From the NCBI GenBank assembly GCA_039888615.1, contig JBDQQS010000009.1: a stretch of 64,000 nt of DNA. One strand, given 5' to 3'. The DNA comes from Flavimaribacter sp039888615 (GTDB lineage: Bacteria > Pseudomonadota > Alphaproteobacteria > Rhizobiales > Rhizobiaceae). Shown piece by piece: positions 42,116-51,529 of this stretch; position 1 is the stretch's first letter, and each line of letters starts with the position of its first letter. Made by a program: the position numbers and the translations under genes. A model generated the notes under the pieces. The model was not told the DNA's origin. It saw only the letters and a list, made by a program, of their open reading frames with translations, and made no database searches.

Positions 42116-42130
42116 TACGGAAATCCCGTA
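42116..42130. promoter_or_regulatory. Inverted repeat at the brnT start, candidate toxin-antitoxin operator
   Basis: TACGG-AAATC-CCGTA, perfect 5-base arms, ends 3 bases before the TTG start of brnT and overlaps AT-rich sequence (TATATT and TATAAG on the minus strand) that could serve as a -10 box. Toxin-antitoxin operons are commonly autoregulated at such sites; the assignment is by position only. Confidence 0.45.
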
Positions 42131-42186
42131 CTTATATCTAGGTGATGTTTGCAGGACTTGCTCACTTGTCGGCTCCGACGTGATTG

Positions 42187-42255
42187 TTCTCCTCCCGCGC
42201 CGCGGACGCGGCGCTGCTGGATTGCGGGTCAGGCCCGCAATGAGGGCAAGGGAAG
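42187..42255 (+). repeat. Direct repeat, right copy, flanking the BrnT/XRE pair
   Basis: Same orientation as 41344-41412, offset by exactly 843 bases, with the same internal palindrome and an identical family A core. The segment between the two copies contains only the toxin-antitoxin pair and one family C hairpin. Confidence 0.88.
42221..42241. repeat. Palindromic repeat, family A (copy 3)
   Basis: ATTGCGGG-TCAGG-CCCGCAAT followed by GAGGG, identical in the core to the copy at 41378-41398. Confidence 0.88.
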
Positions 42256-42352
42256 GGGCGTAGAGACAGCGAACTCGGCATCTGCGGACAGCCTGTGCGC
42301 AGCGATCTTGCGACGGCTTCTCGATGCATTCCCCTGCGGCGCCGCCCTATGG

Positions 42353-42374
42353 ATCGCGGATCTTCGTCCGCGAT
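42353..42374. repeat. Palindromic repeat, family B (copy 1)
   Basis: ATCGCGGA-TCTTCG-TCCGCGAT, an 8-base-pair stem with a UUCG-like loop, followed by GAGGGA. Identical cores occur at 56688 and 57430. The flanks (GGAT... / ...GATGAGGG) are shared with family A, so the two look like branches of one superfamily. Confidence 0.9.
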
Positions 42375-42546
42375 GAGGGAAGAGAGGAAATTTGGCGTCG
42401 ATACACAGCTTCGGAATTTGCCGCCAGGCAGGAGGAAATGTGTTTTCTCCCTCCTACAAACATTCCACACACCGTGCTTTGGCGCGGGATCCGGATCGGG
42501 AGTGGCGTCTGCGCTGTGCATCAGACCATCGCCGGACGACGCCAGC

Positions 42547-43824
42547 CTATTTGAGGCCGATTATCGAGCGCAGCTTTTCGCGCACGCGGCGGCCGAAATT
42601 GCGGGTTTCGTTGTAGAGGTGCAATTGTTTTGCGACCTGTCGGACTTCCCGGTCCTTCGCCTCGCTGAGGCCCACGATGACCGTGCTCATGGGCGAGCGT
42701 TCCCGCCATGAGCGGCTCATGACCGGGTGGTCCGGAACCGCGCAGGAATCCGTCATGTCGATGTTCGGATCGTCGAGCAGCGTTTCGGTGAGATCCTCGA
42801 CGAGAAGCTGGCCCGGAGAAAACTGGCTGTAGGTTTCGTCGAATGCGGTTTTCCAGGTATAGGCGGTGCCGTTCATCACAAAGACGATCATCGAAGCGAT
42901 CGCGCGGCCGTCGAGATCGAGCGTGTGGATGCGCACATTGTCCTTGTCCGCAAGATTGGTGATGGCCTCGCGGGTGAACGCCGCCCGGTAACGGTCCATG
43001 GCGAGCGCCGACCGGCGGCTGCCCTTCCAGCCGCTGGCTTCCAGCGTCAGGAACTCCTCGGCCCGTTGGCGGACCTCTTCCGGACTGCGGGCGACGTGAT
43101 ATTCAAGCTTGCCGAGCCCGGACAGCTTGCGCTTCTGCCGGCGATGCTCGCGGCGATGCTTGGCCGAGATCGTCTGTTCGAGATATTCCGCCGGCGGGAC
43201 ATCGCTTCGCAGCACGGGACGTTCGAAGGGATCGGTCTCGGCGATGGTGAGATTGCGGGAAAGCGCGACGCCGCGCAGCACGGAGGCGAACGGGCCGTCG
43301 CGGCGCAGATTGGGCAGGACGAGAATGGACGGCAGCCCCGATTCCGGACGGTTGATGGCATCGAACAGCCCGCCGATCGTTTCCGCGGCGTTCTCGCTGT
43401 CGAGCAGCGGCGTTCCGAGCGGGCCGAACGGATTGGACCAGGAGCGGATGATCGACGGACCCACCGGTATTCCGGGCTTCTCGACCGAAAAGGGCATCAG
43501 GAAACGCAGCCGGCTGCGCGCCTCGTTGTCGTCGCGAATGACCATCAGGCGGATGGTCCGGTCTTCCAGGCGCGGCATGGCGGGGGCCAGAAACTGGGCC
43601 GAGAAGAAGACGTTGTCCTCCATCGCCCGCGCGGTCAGGAAATTCAGTTCCTCACGCAGATCGTAGCCGGCGGACGCAGGGTATACCTTCAGCGTGCGAC
43701 CGGTCAGGCCGGTTTCCAGCGATTGCTCGAAATCCACCGGTTGCCTCGTCGCAGCTGGCTCCGCTGCGGGCCTGCTCCCGTCACGATCTTCCATATCTCT
43801 CTTATTGAGGGGTGTTAGCGCCAT
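42547..43824 (-). CDS. BioF2-like (FemAB/CelD-type) GNAT acyltransferase
   Basis: About 425 residues of the BioF2-like acetyltransferase family seen in exopolysaccharide and cellulose loci. The central domain includes ISAKHRREHRRQKRKLSGLG, the FLTLEASGWKGSRRSAL block and the DGRAIASMIVFVMNGTAYTW region with TAFDETYSQFSPGQLLVEDL, the typical end of the fold. No signal peptide or membrane helix. The start overlaps the 3' end of the flippase gene by 23 bases (ATG 43794 is an alternative), so the pair is coupled and likely acts in surface polysaccharide synthesis. Confidence 0.87.
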   Translation of the reverse strand: MALTPLNKRDMEDRDGSRPAAEPAATRQPVDFEQSLETGLTGRTLKVYPASAGYDLREELNFLTARAMEDNVFFSAQFLAPAMPRLEDRTIRLMVIRDDNEARSRLRFLMPFSVEKPGIPVGPSIIRSWSNPFGPLGTPLLDSENAAETIGGLFDAINRPESGLPSILVLPNLRRDGPFASVLRGVALSRNLTIAETDPFERPVLRSDVPPAEYLEQTISAKHRREHRRQKRKLSGLGKLEYHVARSPEEVRQRAEEFLTLEASGWKGSRRSALAMDRYRAAFTREAITNLADKDNVRIHTLDLDGRAIASMIVFVMNGTAYTWKTAFDETYSQFSPGQLLVEDLTETLLDDPNIDMTDSCAVPDHPVMSRSWRERSPMSTVIVGLSEAKDREVRQVAKQLHLYNETRNFGRRVREKLRSIIGLK

Positions 43825-45235
43825 TGTGTTCTTGCCCGTTTTTTAGTTTATGTCTGGCCACGCCAATTCTCAATAACATTATAATATTCAATTCTTTCCG
43901 GACGATGAAAAACAGAAGCACGGTTTCGGCAATCATCGCGAACGCCGTTGCGGCGGCTGCGCCGACAATGCCGAGTATCGGTATGAGGACGAGATTCGCG
44001 CCGACATTGATTGTAAAGGCGACGGCGTAGACAGCGGCGCAGATCCGCTCGCGCCCGGCCATGATCAGCAGCGCTTCCGCCGGTCCGATCGCGGCTTTCG
44101 CGAGGATTCCCGCAAGCAGCACGACCATGACCGGATAGCCGTCCGCGAAATCCGGGCCGAACAGGGCGAGCAGCCAGGGGCCTGTCGCAAGAACTGCGAG
44201 ACCGATCGCCAGCGACGGCCAGAACGTCCAGCGCGCGGCGTTCGATGCAAAGGCGGCAAGCGCCGGCCTGTCTTTGACCGCCACGAGTTCGGCGAAGCGC
44301 GGACCGGTTCCGGCCTTGACGGCGAAATAGGCGAAGTGAACCAGGGCCATGCATTTGGCGGCGGCGTAATAGGTGGCGACGCGCTCCGGCTCCAGGAAGA
44401 GACCGACCATGATCACGTCCGAATTGGTGAGCAGGTAATAGAAACCCTCGACCAGGAAGATGGGCAGGGCGACGCGGAGCCAGTGGCCGAAATGGACCTT
44501 CTTCTCGCCCTTTCCGAACCGGTTGCGCAGGCGGCGGCCGAGCACAAGGAATTGCCCGACGGTCGTCGCCGCCGCCGCGGCGAGGGCGGCCGTGATGGCG
44601 GTGACGGCGGAAGCGGAAAAGCCGACCAGAACGGCGATCGCGACAAAGAGCAGGATCAGGATCGGGCGGATGATGAATGTGGGGCTGAGCGCATTGACAG
44701 GCCAGTTATTGGCGCGCGCCGCCCCATCGAGAATATCGCCCAGCGTGATGAGCGGCAGGGCGAAGGCGCCCAGAAACAGCGGCGCGACGTAATAGTGATC
44801 GACGCGATCGCCCAGAAGATAGAGGCAGACCATGCCGGCGACGCCGATCAGACCAGCCGACCCCGCGGCGAATAATTGCGCGGTGGCGATAATGCCGCGT
44901 AGTTCGGCGATGCGGTTTTCGGCGTTGTATTGCGGAATGAAGCGAATGAGCGCCGTCTGGTAGCCGAAACAGGCGAGATTGCCGAGGATCAGTACGAAAA
45001 CCCAGACGAAGACATACACGCCGTACTCGAACTGGCCCATGATGCGGGCGAGAATGATCTGCGACAGGAAGGCGAGACCGGCGCTGAACACCCGGATCGC
45101 GAAGGCGATCATCGCCATGCGCTGCGCCTCGCCGCCATCGCCCTTGCCGCCGGCGAGGCGAAGCAGACGCGCAATCATCGTCTGCAACAGCGACTGTTCC
45201 GGCGCATCTGCCGGATTGTTGGGGTTTCGAGCCAC
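43802..45235 (-). CDS. Wzx-like polysaccharide flippase
   Basis: A 477-residue polytopic membrane protein of the MATE/MOP superfamily, with about twelve to fourteen transmembrane helices (for example MIAFAIRVFSAGLAFLSQII near residue 43 and GVYVFVWVFVLILGNLACFG). It resembles O-antigen/exopolysaccharide translocases that flip undecaprenyl-linked units. It starts with GTG at 45235 and is coupled to the acyltransferase gene downstream. No glycosyltransferase genes are adjacent, so the polymer is not identifiable. Confidence 0.88.
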   Translation of the reverse strand: MARNPNNPADAPEQSLLQTMIARLLRLAGGKGDGGEAQRMAMIAFAIRVFSAGLAFLSQIILARIMGQFEYGVYVFVWVFVLILGNLACFGYQTALIRFIPQYNAENRIAELRGIIATAQLFAAGSAGLIGVAGMVCLYLLGDRVDHYYVAPLFLGAFALPLITLGDILDGAARANNWPVNALSPTFIIRPILILLFVAIAVLVGFSASAVTAITAALAAAAATTVGQFLVLGRRLRNRFGKGEKKVHFGHWLRVALPIFLVEGFYYLLTNSDVIMVGLFLEPERVATYYAAAKCMALVHFAYFAVKAGTGPRFAELVAVKDRPALAAFASNAARWTFWPSLAIGLAVLATGPWLLALFGPDFADGYPVMVVLLAGILAKAAIGPAEALLIMAGRERICAAVYAVAFTINVGANLVLIPILGIVGAAAATAFAMIAETVLLFFIVRKELNIIMLLRIGVARHKLKNGQEHNGANTPQ

Positions 45236-45384
45236 TTTGGACGGTCACATCTCGCTGACGGCGCCGTATTGCGCAGCCGCTACCGTCTCATACCTTGTTT
45301 AAGAAACGGTTGGCTGCGTCCGGGCCTGTCCTCTCCGATCACTTGGGACCGAAGAGGCAAGAACGTCTGCCGCATCAAGTAAAT

Positions 45385-48126
45385 CTAGGCGTAAGCGCCG
45401 TGGCAATGCTTGTATTTCTTGCCAGAGCCGCAGGGGCAGGGTTCGTTCCGGCCGACCTTGCCCCAGGTCGAGGGGTCGTTGGGGTCGCGTTCGGAGGCGG
45501 CCACCATTCGGCTGGGCGCCATCACGGCCGCGCCGCCGCCAAACGCCGGCGGCTCGGTGAACTCGTCTTCGCCGGTCGTTGCGTCGATATGGTGCGCTTC
45601 CATCGTGTCCGGTTCGTGCGGCTGCGGCGCATCGGCGGCCTGCTGAACGATTTCGACGCGCATGAGTTGACCGGTGACATGCATTCGCAGCTGCGACAGA
45701 AGAGTCTGGAAAAGCTCGAACGCCTCGCTCTTGTACTCCTGCAGCGGATCGCGCTGGGCCATGCCGCGGAAGCCGACGACCGAACGCAGATGGTCGAGAT
45801 TGACCAGGTGTTCACGCCAGAGGTTATCAAGGGTCTGAAGCACGACGGACTTTTCGACATAGGCCATGGTTTCCGGCCCGTAGCGCTCGGTGCGTTCCGT
45901 CGCCGCCTTGTCGGCTTCCGCCGTCAGGCGTTCGCGGATGTCGTCCTCGGCGATGCCTTCCTCGGCCGCCCATTCCTCGATCGGCAGGTCGAGATTGAGA
46001 TACTGGGCGACTTCCTGCTTGAGAGCGGCAGTGTCCCACTGTTCCGCATAGGCCTTTTCCGGAATGTGCCGGTCAACGAGCGTGTCGATGACTTCATGGC
46101 GCATTTCGGCGACGTCTTCGGTCACGTCTGCGGAATCCATCAGTTCGAGGCGCTGTTCGAAGATGACCTTGCGCTGGTCGTTCATCACGTCGTCGAATTT
46201 CAGGAGGTTCTTGCGGATGTCGAAGTTGCGCGCCTCGACCTTCTTCTGCGCGCGCTCCAGAGCCTTGTTGATCCACGGATGGACGATCGCCTCGCCTTCC
46301 TTGAGGCCTAGTTTCTGCAGCATGCCGTCCATACGGTCGGAGCCGAAGATGCGCATGAGATCGTCCTGCAGCGACAGGAAGAACTTGGAGCGGCCCGGGT
46401 CGCCCTGTCGTCCGGAACGGCCGCGCAACTGATTGTCGATGCGGCGGCTTTCATGGCGCTCGGTCGCAAGCACGTAAAGGCCGCCGGCGGACTTTGCCTG
46501 GTCTTTCAGCTTCTGGACTTCCGCGCGGATTTCGGCGGTTTTCTTCGCCCGCTCCGCCTCGTCGTCGACGCCCTGCAGTTCCTGCTCGAGGCGCATCTCG
46601 ACATTGCCGCCGAGCTGGATGTCGGTGCCGCGGCCGGCCATGTTGGTGGCGATGGTGATCGATCCCGGCACGCCGGCCTGGGAGATGATGTGGGCTTCCT
46701 GTTCGTGATAACGGGCGTTCAGAACCTGGAAGTCCTTCACGCCCGCCTCCTTGAGGAGGGTCGCCAGCGCTTCCGATTTTTCGATCGAGGTGGTGCCGAC
46801 GAGCACCGGCTGCATCTTGTTGCGGGCGGCGGTGATCTCCTCGATGATCGCCTTGTATTTTTCCTCGGTGGTGCGATAGACCTCGTCGTCCTCGTCTGCG
46901 CGGGCGATCGGCAGGTTGGTCGGCACCTCGACCACTTCGAGCCCGTAGATGTTGCCGAACTCTTCGGCCTCCGTCGCCGCCGTGCCCGTCATGCCGGCGA
47001 GCTTGGTGTACATGCGGAAATAGTTCTGGAAGGTGATCGAGGCGAGCGTCTGGTTTTCCGGCTGGATCTTGACGTGTTCCTTGGCCTCGAGCGCCTGGTG
47101 CTGGCCTTCCGAATAGCGCCGCCCCGGCATCATGCGGCCGGTGAATTCGTCGATGATGACGATTTCGTCATTGCGAACGATATAGTCCTTGTCGCGGGTG
47201 AACAGCCGGTGGGCTTTGAGCGCATTGTTGACGTGATGGACGATCGCGACGTTCTCGATGTCGTAGAGCGACTCGCCTTTCAGAAGCCCGGCTTCCTTGA
47301 GCATATTCTCGAGATTTTCGGTGCCGTCCTCGGTGAAGCTCGCCGAGCGCTGCTTTTCGTCGATCTCGTAGTCGGTTTCCGAAAGCTTCGGAATGAAGGC
47401 GTCGATCGTGTTATAGAGTTCCGAACGGTCGTCGAGCGGGCCGGAAATGATCAGCGGCGTGCGCGCCTCGTCGATCAGGATCGAATCCACCTCGTCGACG
47501 ATGGCGTAGTGGTGGCCGCGCTGGGCCATGCTCTGGCGATCATACTTCATGTTGTCGCGCAGATAGTCGAAGCCGAGCTCGTTGTTGGTGGCGTAGGTGA
47601 CGTCGGCGGCGTAGGCCGCGCGTCGGGCGTCGTCGTCCATGCCGTGCACGATGGTCGCGGTCGTCATGCCGAGAAAGGCGTAGACCTGTCCCATCCATTC
47701 GGCGTCGCGCTGGGCCAGATAGTCGTTGACGGTCACGACGTGGACGCCCTTGCCTTCGAGCGCGTTGAGATAGACCGGCAGGGTGGCGACCAGCGTCTTG
47801 CCTTCACCCGTCTTCATTTCGGCGATGGAATTTTCGTGCAGGATCATCCCGCCGATCAGCTGCACGTCGAAGGGCCTGAGGCCGATAACCCTGCGGGCGG
47901 CTTCTCGCACGGTGGCGAAAGCAGGCACAAGGAGATCGTCGAGCTTGGCGCCGCCGGCGAGCTGCTCGCGGAACATGTCGGTTCGCGCCGCGAGGTCGCC
48001 GTCTGACAGCGCCTGGATTTCCTCTTCGAGCGCGTTGATGGCGTCGACGCGGGGTTGATAGGCGCGGACGCGTCGGTCATTCGACGATCCGAAAATTTTC
48101 CTGGCAAGATTGCCGAAGCTGACCAT
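45385..48126 (-). CDS. secA: Preprotein translocase ATPase SecA
   Basis: About 913 residues, the motor that pushes unfolded preproteins through SecYEG. Walker A is MKTGEGKTLVATLP at about residues 104-117, the DEAD-like motif is in VDEVDSILIDEARTPLIIS, and the second nucleotide-binding domain has NMAGRGTDIQLGGNVE and RRIDNQLRGRSGRQGDPG. The C-terminus ends in the zinc-binding SEC-C motif CPCGSGKKYKHCHG, which contacts SecB. The ATG at 48126 has AAAGGA 8 bases upstream and gives the standard N-terminus MVSFGNLARKIFGSSNDR; the longer frame to 48174 is not supported. Confidence 0.97.
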   Translation of the reverse strand: MVSFGNLARKIFGSSNDRRVRAYQPRVDAINALEEEIQALSDGDLAARTDMFREQLAGGAKLDDLLVPAFATVREAARRVIGLRPFDVQLIGGMILHENSIAEMKTGEGKTLVATLPVYLNALEGKGVHVVTVNDYLAQRDAEWMGQVYAFLGMTTATIVHGMDDDARRAAYAADVTYATNNELGFDYLRDNMKYDRQSMAQRGHHYAIVDEVDSILIDEARTPLIISGPLDDRSELYNTIDAFIPKLSETDYEIDEKQRSASFTEDGTENLENMLKEAGLLKGESLYDIENVAIVHHVNNALKAHRLFTRDKDYIVRNDEIVIIDEFTGRMMPGRRYSEGQHQALEAKEHVKIQPENQTLASITFQNYFRMYTKLAGMTGTAATEAEEFGNIYGLEVVEVPTNLPIARADEDDEVYRTTEEKYKAIIEEITAARNKMQPVLVGTTSIEKSEALATLLKEAGVKDFQVLNARYHEQEAHIISQAGVPGSITIATNMAGRGTDIQLGGNVEMRLEQELQGVDDEAERAKKTAEIRAEVQKLKDQAKSAGGLYVLATERHESRRIDNQLRGRSGRQGDPGRSKFFLSLQDDLMRIFGSDRMDGMLQKLGLKEGEAIVHPWINKALERAQKKVEARNFDIRKNLLKFDDVMNDQRKVIFEQRLELMDSADVTEDVAEMRHEVIDTLVDRHIPEKAYAEQWDTAALKQEVAQYLNLDLPIEEWAAEEGIAEDDIRERLTAEADKAATERTERYGPETMAYVEKSVVLQTLDNLWREHLVNLDHLRSVVGFRGMAQRDPLQEYKSEAFELFQTLLSQLRMHVTGQLMRVEIVQQAADAPQPHEPDTMEAHHIDATTGEDEFTEPPAFGGGAAVMAPSRMVAASERDPNDPSTWGKVGRNEPCPCGSGKKYKHCHGAYA

Positions 48127-48518
48127 GCAAATGGTCCTTTCTCGTATGTCAGTCAGGACTCGGGGCCGCTGCAAGGCGCATCAGGCCCAGAATACAAGGA
48201 TGCATAACGCGGATCCGCCCGAAACCGAACTGGACGCAAAGTTGCGTGACAGATAAGAGTGGGTTTGAACGTTGTCAACGCCGCTGTTCGGGCTGGGTCG
48301 GACCACATCCCGCCCGCTGCGGACGGGAATCCGGTCGCGGCGCCCCGATGGTCGCAGATGGACGATTTTTCCGCGCCGCCTGTTGGATTGTCGCCGAACG
48401 GGCGCTATACCCGATTTGACGATCAGGCCCGCAAAGGAACGAATTGCGGCGTGAATGATTCTCCGGGAGCGACGTTGTCGTCTGTCTTGCGTACTTCAAC
48501 CATGAAAGGTCATCCATA
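48127..48518. other. Intergenic region between secA and the parvulin gene
   Basis: 392 bases between divergent genes, presumably carrying both promoters. One imperfect GC-rich hairpin is seen at 48308-48328 (TCCCG arms around CCG-CTG-CGG), which recalls the palindromic repeats elsewhere but is not a clear copy. Short frames inside it have no ribosome site. No clear promoter pair or riboswitch-like fold was recognised. Confidence 0.5.
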
Positions 48519-49403
48519 ATGACGATCAAATCGCCGCTTCGCACCGGATTGCTGGCAGCCGGACTTTTTTGGACACTCGCCGCCGGCGCACAGGAGCCTC
48601 AAGATCGCGTGATCGCGACGGTGGGCGGCGAGCCCGTGTATGAATCCGAGCTCGTCTTCGCCGAAGGCGATCTCGATCCGCAGTTCGCGCGGCTTCCGGA
48701 ACAACAGCGCCGGGCCGCGGCCCTGTCGGCGCTCATCGACATCAAGGTGATGGCCGACCAGGCCGAAAAGGCCGGTCTTGCAGAGGGCGGCGCATTCGAG
48801 CGGCGCATGCAGTTTCTGCGCGACCGCACATTGCACAACGAGTTCTTCCGCAAGGAAGTGATCGAGGGATTGTCCGAAGCCGATGTGAGAGCACGCTACG
48901 AAAAGGAAATCGCGGCGCAGCCGGGCGAACATGAGGTCAAGGCGCGGCATATTCTCGTCGACAGCGAGGAGCAGGCCAAGGCGATCATCGCCGAACTGGA
49001 AGCCGGCGCCGATTTCGAGGAACTGGCCAAGGAGAAATCCACCGGACCCAGCGGACCGCAGGGCGGCGATCTCGGCTATTTCACCCGGGGACGCATGGTG
49101 CCGGAATTCGAAGAAGCGGCGTTTGCGCTCGAACCCGACGATTTCACCAGGGAGCCCGTGAAGACCCAGTTCGGCTGGCACGTGATCAAGGTCGAGGAAA
49201 AGCGCGACGCGGCGCCGCCGGCTTTCGAGGAGGTTGTCGAACAAATCCAGCGCGTTCTCTTGCAGGAACAGTACATGGCCCTGCTGGACAAGGCGCGCGA
49301 AGGGGTCGAGATCGACGTCCAGGACGCGGAGCTCAAGGCCCTGTTCGATGCAGTCAACGCCGAGGCCGCCGCTGCTGAAGGTTCTGGCGACGACACGAAG
49401 TAA
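48519..49403 (+). CDS. Periplasmic parvulin-type peptidyl-prolyl isomerase
   Basis: A 294-residue protein with a signal peptide (LRTGLLAAGLFWTLAAGAQ), an N-terminal SurA/PrsA-like chaperone region (VIATVGGEPVYESELVFAE, ALSALIDIKVMADQAEKAGL) and a parvulin domain from about residue 135: VKARHILVDSEEQAKAII, STGPSGPQGGDLGYFTRGRM and TQFGWHVIKVEEKR. It should assist folding of exported proteins, which fits its place beside secA. The acidic C-terminal tail (AEAAAAEGSGDDTK) is disordered. Confidence 0.92.
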   Translation: MTIKSPLRTGLLAAGLFWTLAAGAQEPQDRVIATVGGEPVYESELVFAEGDLDPQFARLPEQQRRAAALSALIDIKVMADQAEKAGLAEGGAFERRMQFLRDRTLHNEFFRKEVIEGLSEADVRARYEKEIAAQPGEHEVKARHILVDSEEQAKAIIAELEAGADFEELAKEKSTGPSGPQGGDLGYFTRGRMVPEFEEAAFALEPDDFTREPVKTQFGWHVIKVEEKRDAAPPAFEEVVEQIQRVLLQEQYMALLDKAREGVEIDVQDAELKALFDAVNAEAAAAEGSGDDTK

Positions 49404-49432
49404 TCCGGCCTCCCTCTGGAAACGACCCCGCC

Positions 49433-50665
49433 ATGACCCACAAGGTTTCGCCACTCGCACCTTCGATGATCACCACGACGCCGCCGCTCGACGGCGTGCG
49501 CATCGCGACCACGGCCGCCGGGATCAAATACAAGGGGCGGACGGACCTTCTGGTGATGTGTTTCGACGAACCGGTTTCGGTGGCGGGCGTCTTTACCAGG
49601 TCGCTGTGCCCGTCGGCGCCGGTTGATTTCTGCAGGCGCAATCTCGACGGCGGCAAGGCGCGTGTGCTTGTCGTCAATTCGGGCAACGCCAACGCCTTTA
49701 CCGGCAAGAAAGGCAACGAAGCGGCGGAACTGACCGCGCAGGCCGCCGCCCGCGCCGTCGGCTGTTCGACCAGCGAAGTGTTTCTCGCATCGACCGGGGT
49801 GATCGGCGAGCCGCTGAACGCTTCGGCGTTTGCGCATGTGCTCGCCGAAATGGTTGGCGGGGCGCAAGCCGATCGCTGGGAATCGGCGGCGCGCGCGATC
49901 ATGACGACGGACACCTATCCGAAGCTGACCACCTGCACCGTGAAAATCGGCGACAAGGACGTCACCATCAACGGCATCGCGAAGGGCGCAGGCATGATCG
50001 CGCCCGACATGGCGACGATGCTCTCCTTCATCTGCACGGACGCGGATATCGCGCCGGATGTGCTTCAGTCGCTGCTTTCAAAATCGACCGGGCCGACCTT
50101 CAACTCCATTACAGTCGACAGCGACACCTCGACGTCGGACACGGTGCTGCTCTTCGCCACGGGTCGCTCGGGCGCGCCGCGGATCACCGAGGCCTCGGAC
50201 AAGCGTCTGAGGGCTTTCCGCAAGGCTCTGGAAAGCCTGATGCGCGAACTTGCGCTGCTGATCGTTCGTGACGGCGAAGGCGCGACAAAACTGGTGGAAA
50301 TCACCGTCACCGGCGCTGCGAGCGGCCGGGCGGCCAAGCGCATCGCCATGTCGATCGCCAATTCGCCGCTGGTCAAGACGGCGGTCGCCGGCGAGGACGC
50401 CAATTGGGGCCGCATCGTCATGGCTGTCGGCAAGGCGGGCGAGAAAGCCTTGCGCGACAAGCTGGAAATATGGTTCGGGGACGTGCGGGTGGCCATGTAT
50501 GGCGAACGCGATCCGGACTACAGCGAAGCAGCGGCTTCACAGGTGATGAAACGTCCGGAAATTCCGGTGAAGGTCGATGTCGGCGTTGGCAAGGGCAGGG
50601 CGACTGTCTGGACGTGCGATCTGACCAAGGAATATGTTGCAATCAATGGCGATTACAGGAGTTGA
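49433..50665 (+). CDS. argJ: Bifunctional ornithine acetyltransferase/N-acetylglutamate synthase
   Basis: A 410-residue self-cleaving enzyme that recycles the acetyl group in arginine synthesis. The autocleavage site is KGAGMIAPDMATMLSFICTD, where the Thr of ATML becomes the N-terminal nucleophile of the beta chain. Other conserved parts are VNSGNANAFTGKKG, EVFLASTGVIGEPL and SPLVKTAVAGEDANWGRIVM. It ends in the usual VAINGDYRS. The GNAT and mutT genes follow within a few bases, the rhizobial argJ-GNAT-mutT run. argH is over 30 kb away. Confidence 0.96.
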   Translation: MTHKVSPLAPSMITTTPPLDGVRIATTAAGIKYKGRTDLLVMCFDEPVSVAGVFTRSLCPSAPVDFCRRNLDGGKARVLVVNSGNANAFTGKKGNEAAELTAQAAARAVGCSTSEVFLASTGVIGEPLNASAFAHVLAEMVGGAQADRWESAARAIMTTDTYPKLTTCTVKIGDKDVTINGIAKGAGMIAPDMATMLSFICTDADIAPDVLQSLLSKSTGPTFNSITVDSDTSTSDTVLLFATGRSGAPRITEASDKRLRAFRKALESLMRELALLIVRDGEGATKLVEITVTGAASGRAAKRIAMSIANSPLVKTAVAGEDANWGRIVMAVGKAGEKALRDKLEIWFGDVRVAMYGERDPDYSEAAASQVMKRPEIPVKVDVGVGKGRATVWTCDLTKEYVAINGDYRS

Positions 50666-50671
50666 GGTTTC

Positions 50672-51529
50672 ATGTTGCGCCACGGGCCGCCTGACAAGGG
50701 ACCGCTTGCCAGAAAAACGTCTCAATCGAAGCGCAAGGCAGGCAAACCGGATCGTCCAATGCACAGACTGGCAATTGTAAGAAGACTTGAGGCCGTTGGA
50801 TTCCGCGCCTGGCCCGCAGCCTCCATTCAGTATGACGGAAGCTGGCAGGTGCGGCTGACGGCGGGACACCCCTCGAAACGCCTGAACTCCGTCAATCCGC
50901 TTGACCCGTCGGATCACGGCGACGTCGAGACGAGGGTCGAGCGCGCCGCCCAGCGGTTCAGCGCCTATGGCCGGCCGCTGATCTTTCGGCAATCGCCGCT
51001 CGCGCCGCCGCAACTCGACTCCTATTTCGACGCAAAGGGCTGGCGCCGTTTCGACGAGACGACGGTGATGATGGCTGACATCCGCAAGCTGGATCTGGAC
51101 GCGACGCTCGACCATCTGCCAATTCGCGAACTTGGCCGTTACGTCGACGCCAACATTCAGGTGCATGGACGCGACAAGTCGATCAAGCCGGGACTGACCG
51201 AGGTGATCAGCTCCATCCGGCCTTCAAGCGGATGGTTCGTGATCGAGGAGCCGGGCGCAGGACCGGTGGCGACTGCGCTGTGCGTGCATGACAGCGATAT
51301 GGCTGGAATTTTCGAGGTGGCGACGCGCAGCGACCGGCGCAACATGGGCTACGGACGCGAAGTGGTGACGGCGGCGCTGCGATGGGCGAGAATGCGGGGC
51401 GCCGAACAGGCCTGGCTTCAGGTCGGGACCACCAACGAGGCGGCGATGGATCTCTATGAGCGCTTCGGTTTCGAGGAAATCTACCGCTACGACTATCGGC
51501 AGGCGCCGGACAACAGCACGGATGAGTAA
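50672..51529 (+). CDS. GNAT family N-acetyltransferase
   Basis: About 285 residues (or 256 from ATG 50759). The acetyl-CoA-binding GNAT core is in the C-terminal third: FEVATRSDRRNMGYGREVVT with the R-x-x-G-x-G/A loop, then ALRWARMRGAEQAWLQVGTT and AAMDLYERFGFEEIYRYDYR. The N-terminal part resembles a second, degenerate GNAT fold. The position between argJ (6-base gap) and mutT (overlap) is conserved, but the substrate is not known. Confidence 0.88.
   Translation: MLRHGPPDKGPLARKTSQSKRKAGKPDRPMHRLAIVRRLEAVGFRAWPAASIQYDGSWQVRLTAGHPSKRLNSVNPLDPSDHGDVETRVERAAQRFSAYGRPLIFRQSPLAPPQLDSYFDAKGWRRFDETTVMMADIRKLDLDATLDHLPIRELGRYVDANIQVHGRDKSIKPGLTEVISSIRPSSGWFVIEEPGAGPVATALCVHDSDMAGIFEVATRSDRRNMGYGREVVTAALRWARMRGAEQAWLQVGTTNEAAMDLYERFGFEEIYRYDYRQAPDNSTDE

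Larger units (their letters stand above)
42113..42546. other. Repeat-rich spacer between the BrnT pair and the acetyltransferase gene
   Basis: 434 bases without a gene. It holds, in order, the inverted repeat next to the toxin start, the right-hand direct repeat with a family A hairpin, a GC-rich segment, a family B hairpin and an unremarkable stretch. Short open frames here have no ribosome sites or recognisable products. Confidence 0.7.

Noticed and set aside
46453..48006. A 517-codon open frame antisense to secA
   Set aside because: Shadow of secA codon bias, with no recognisable protein.
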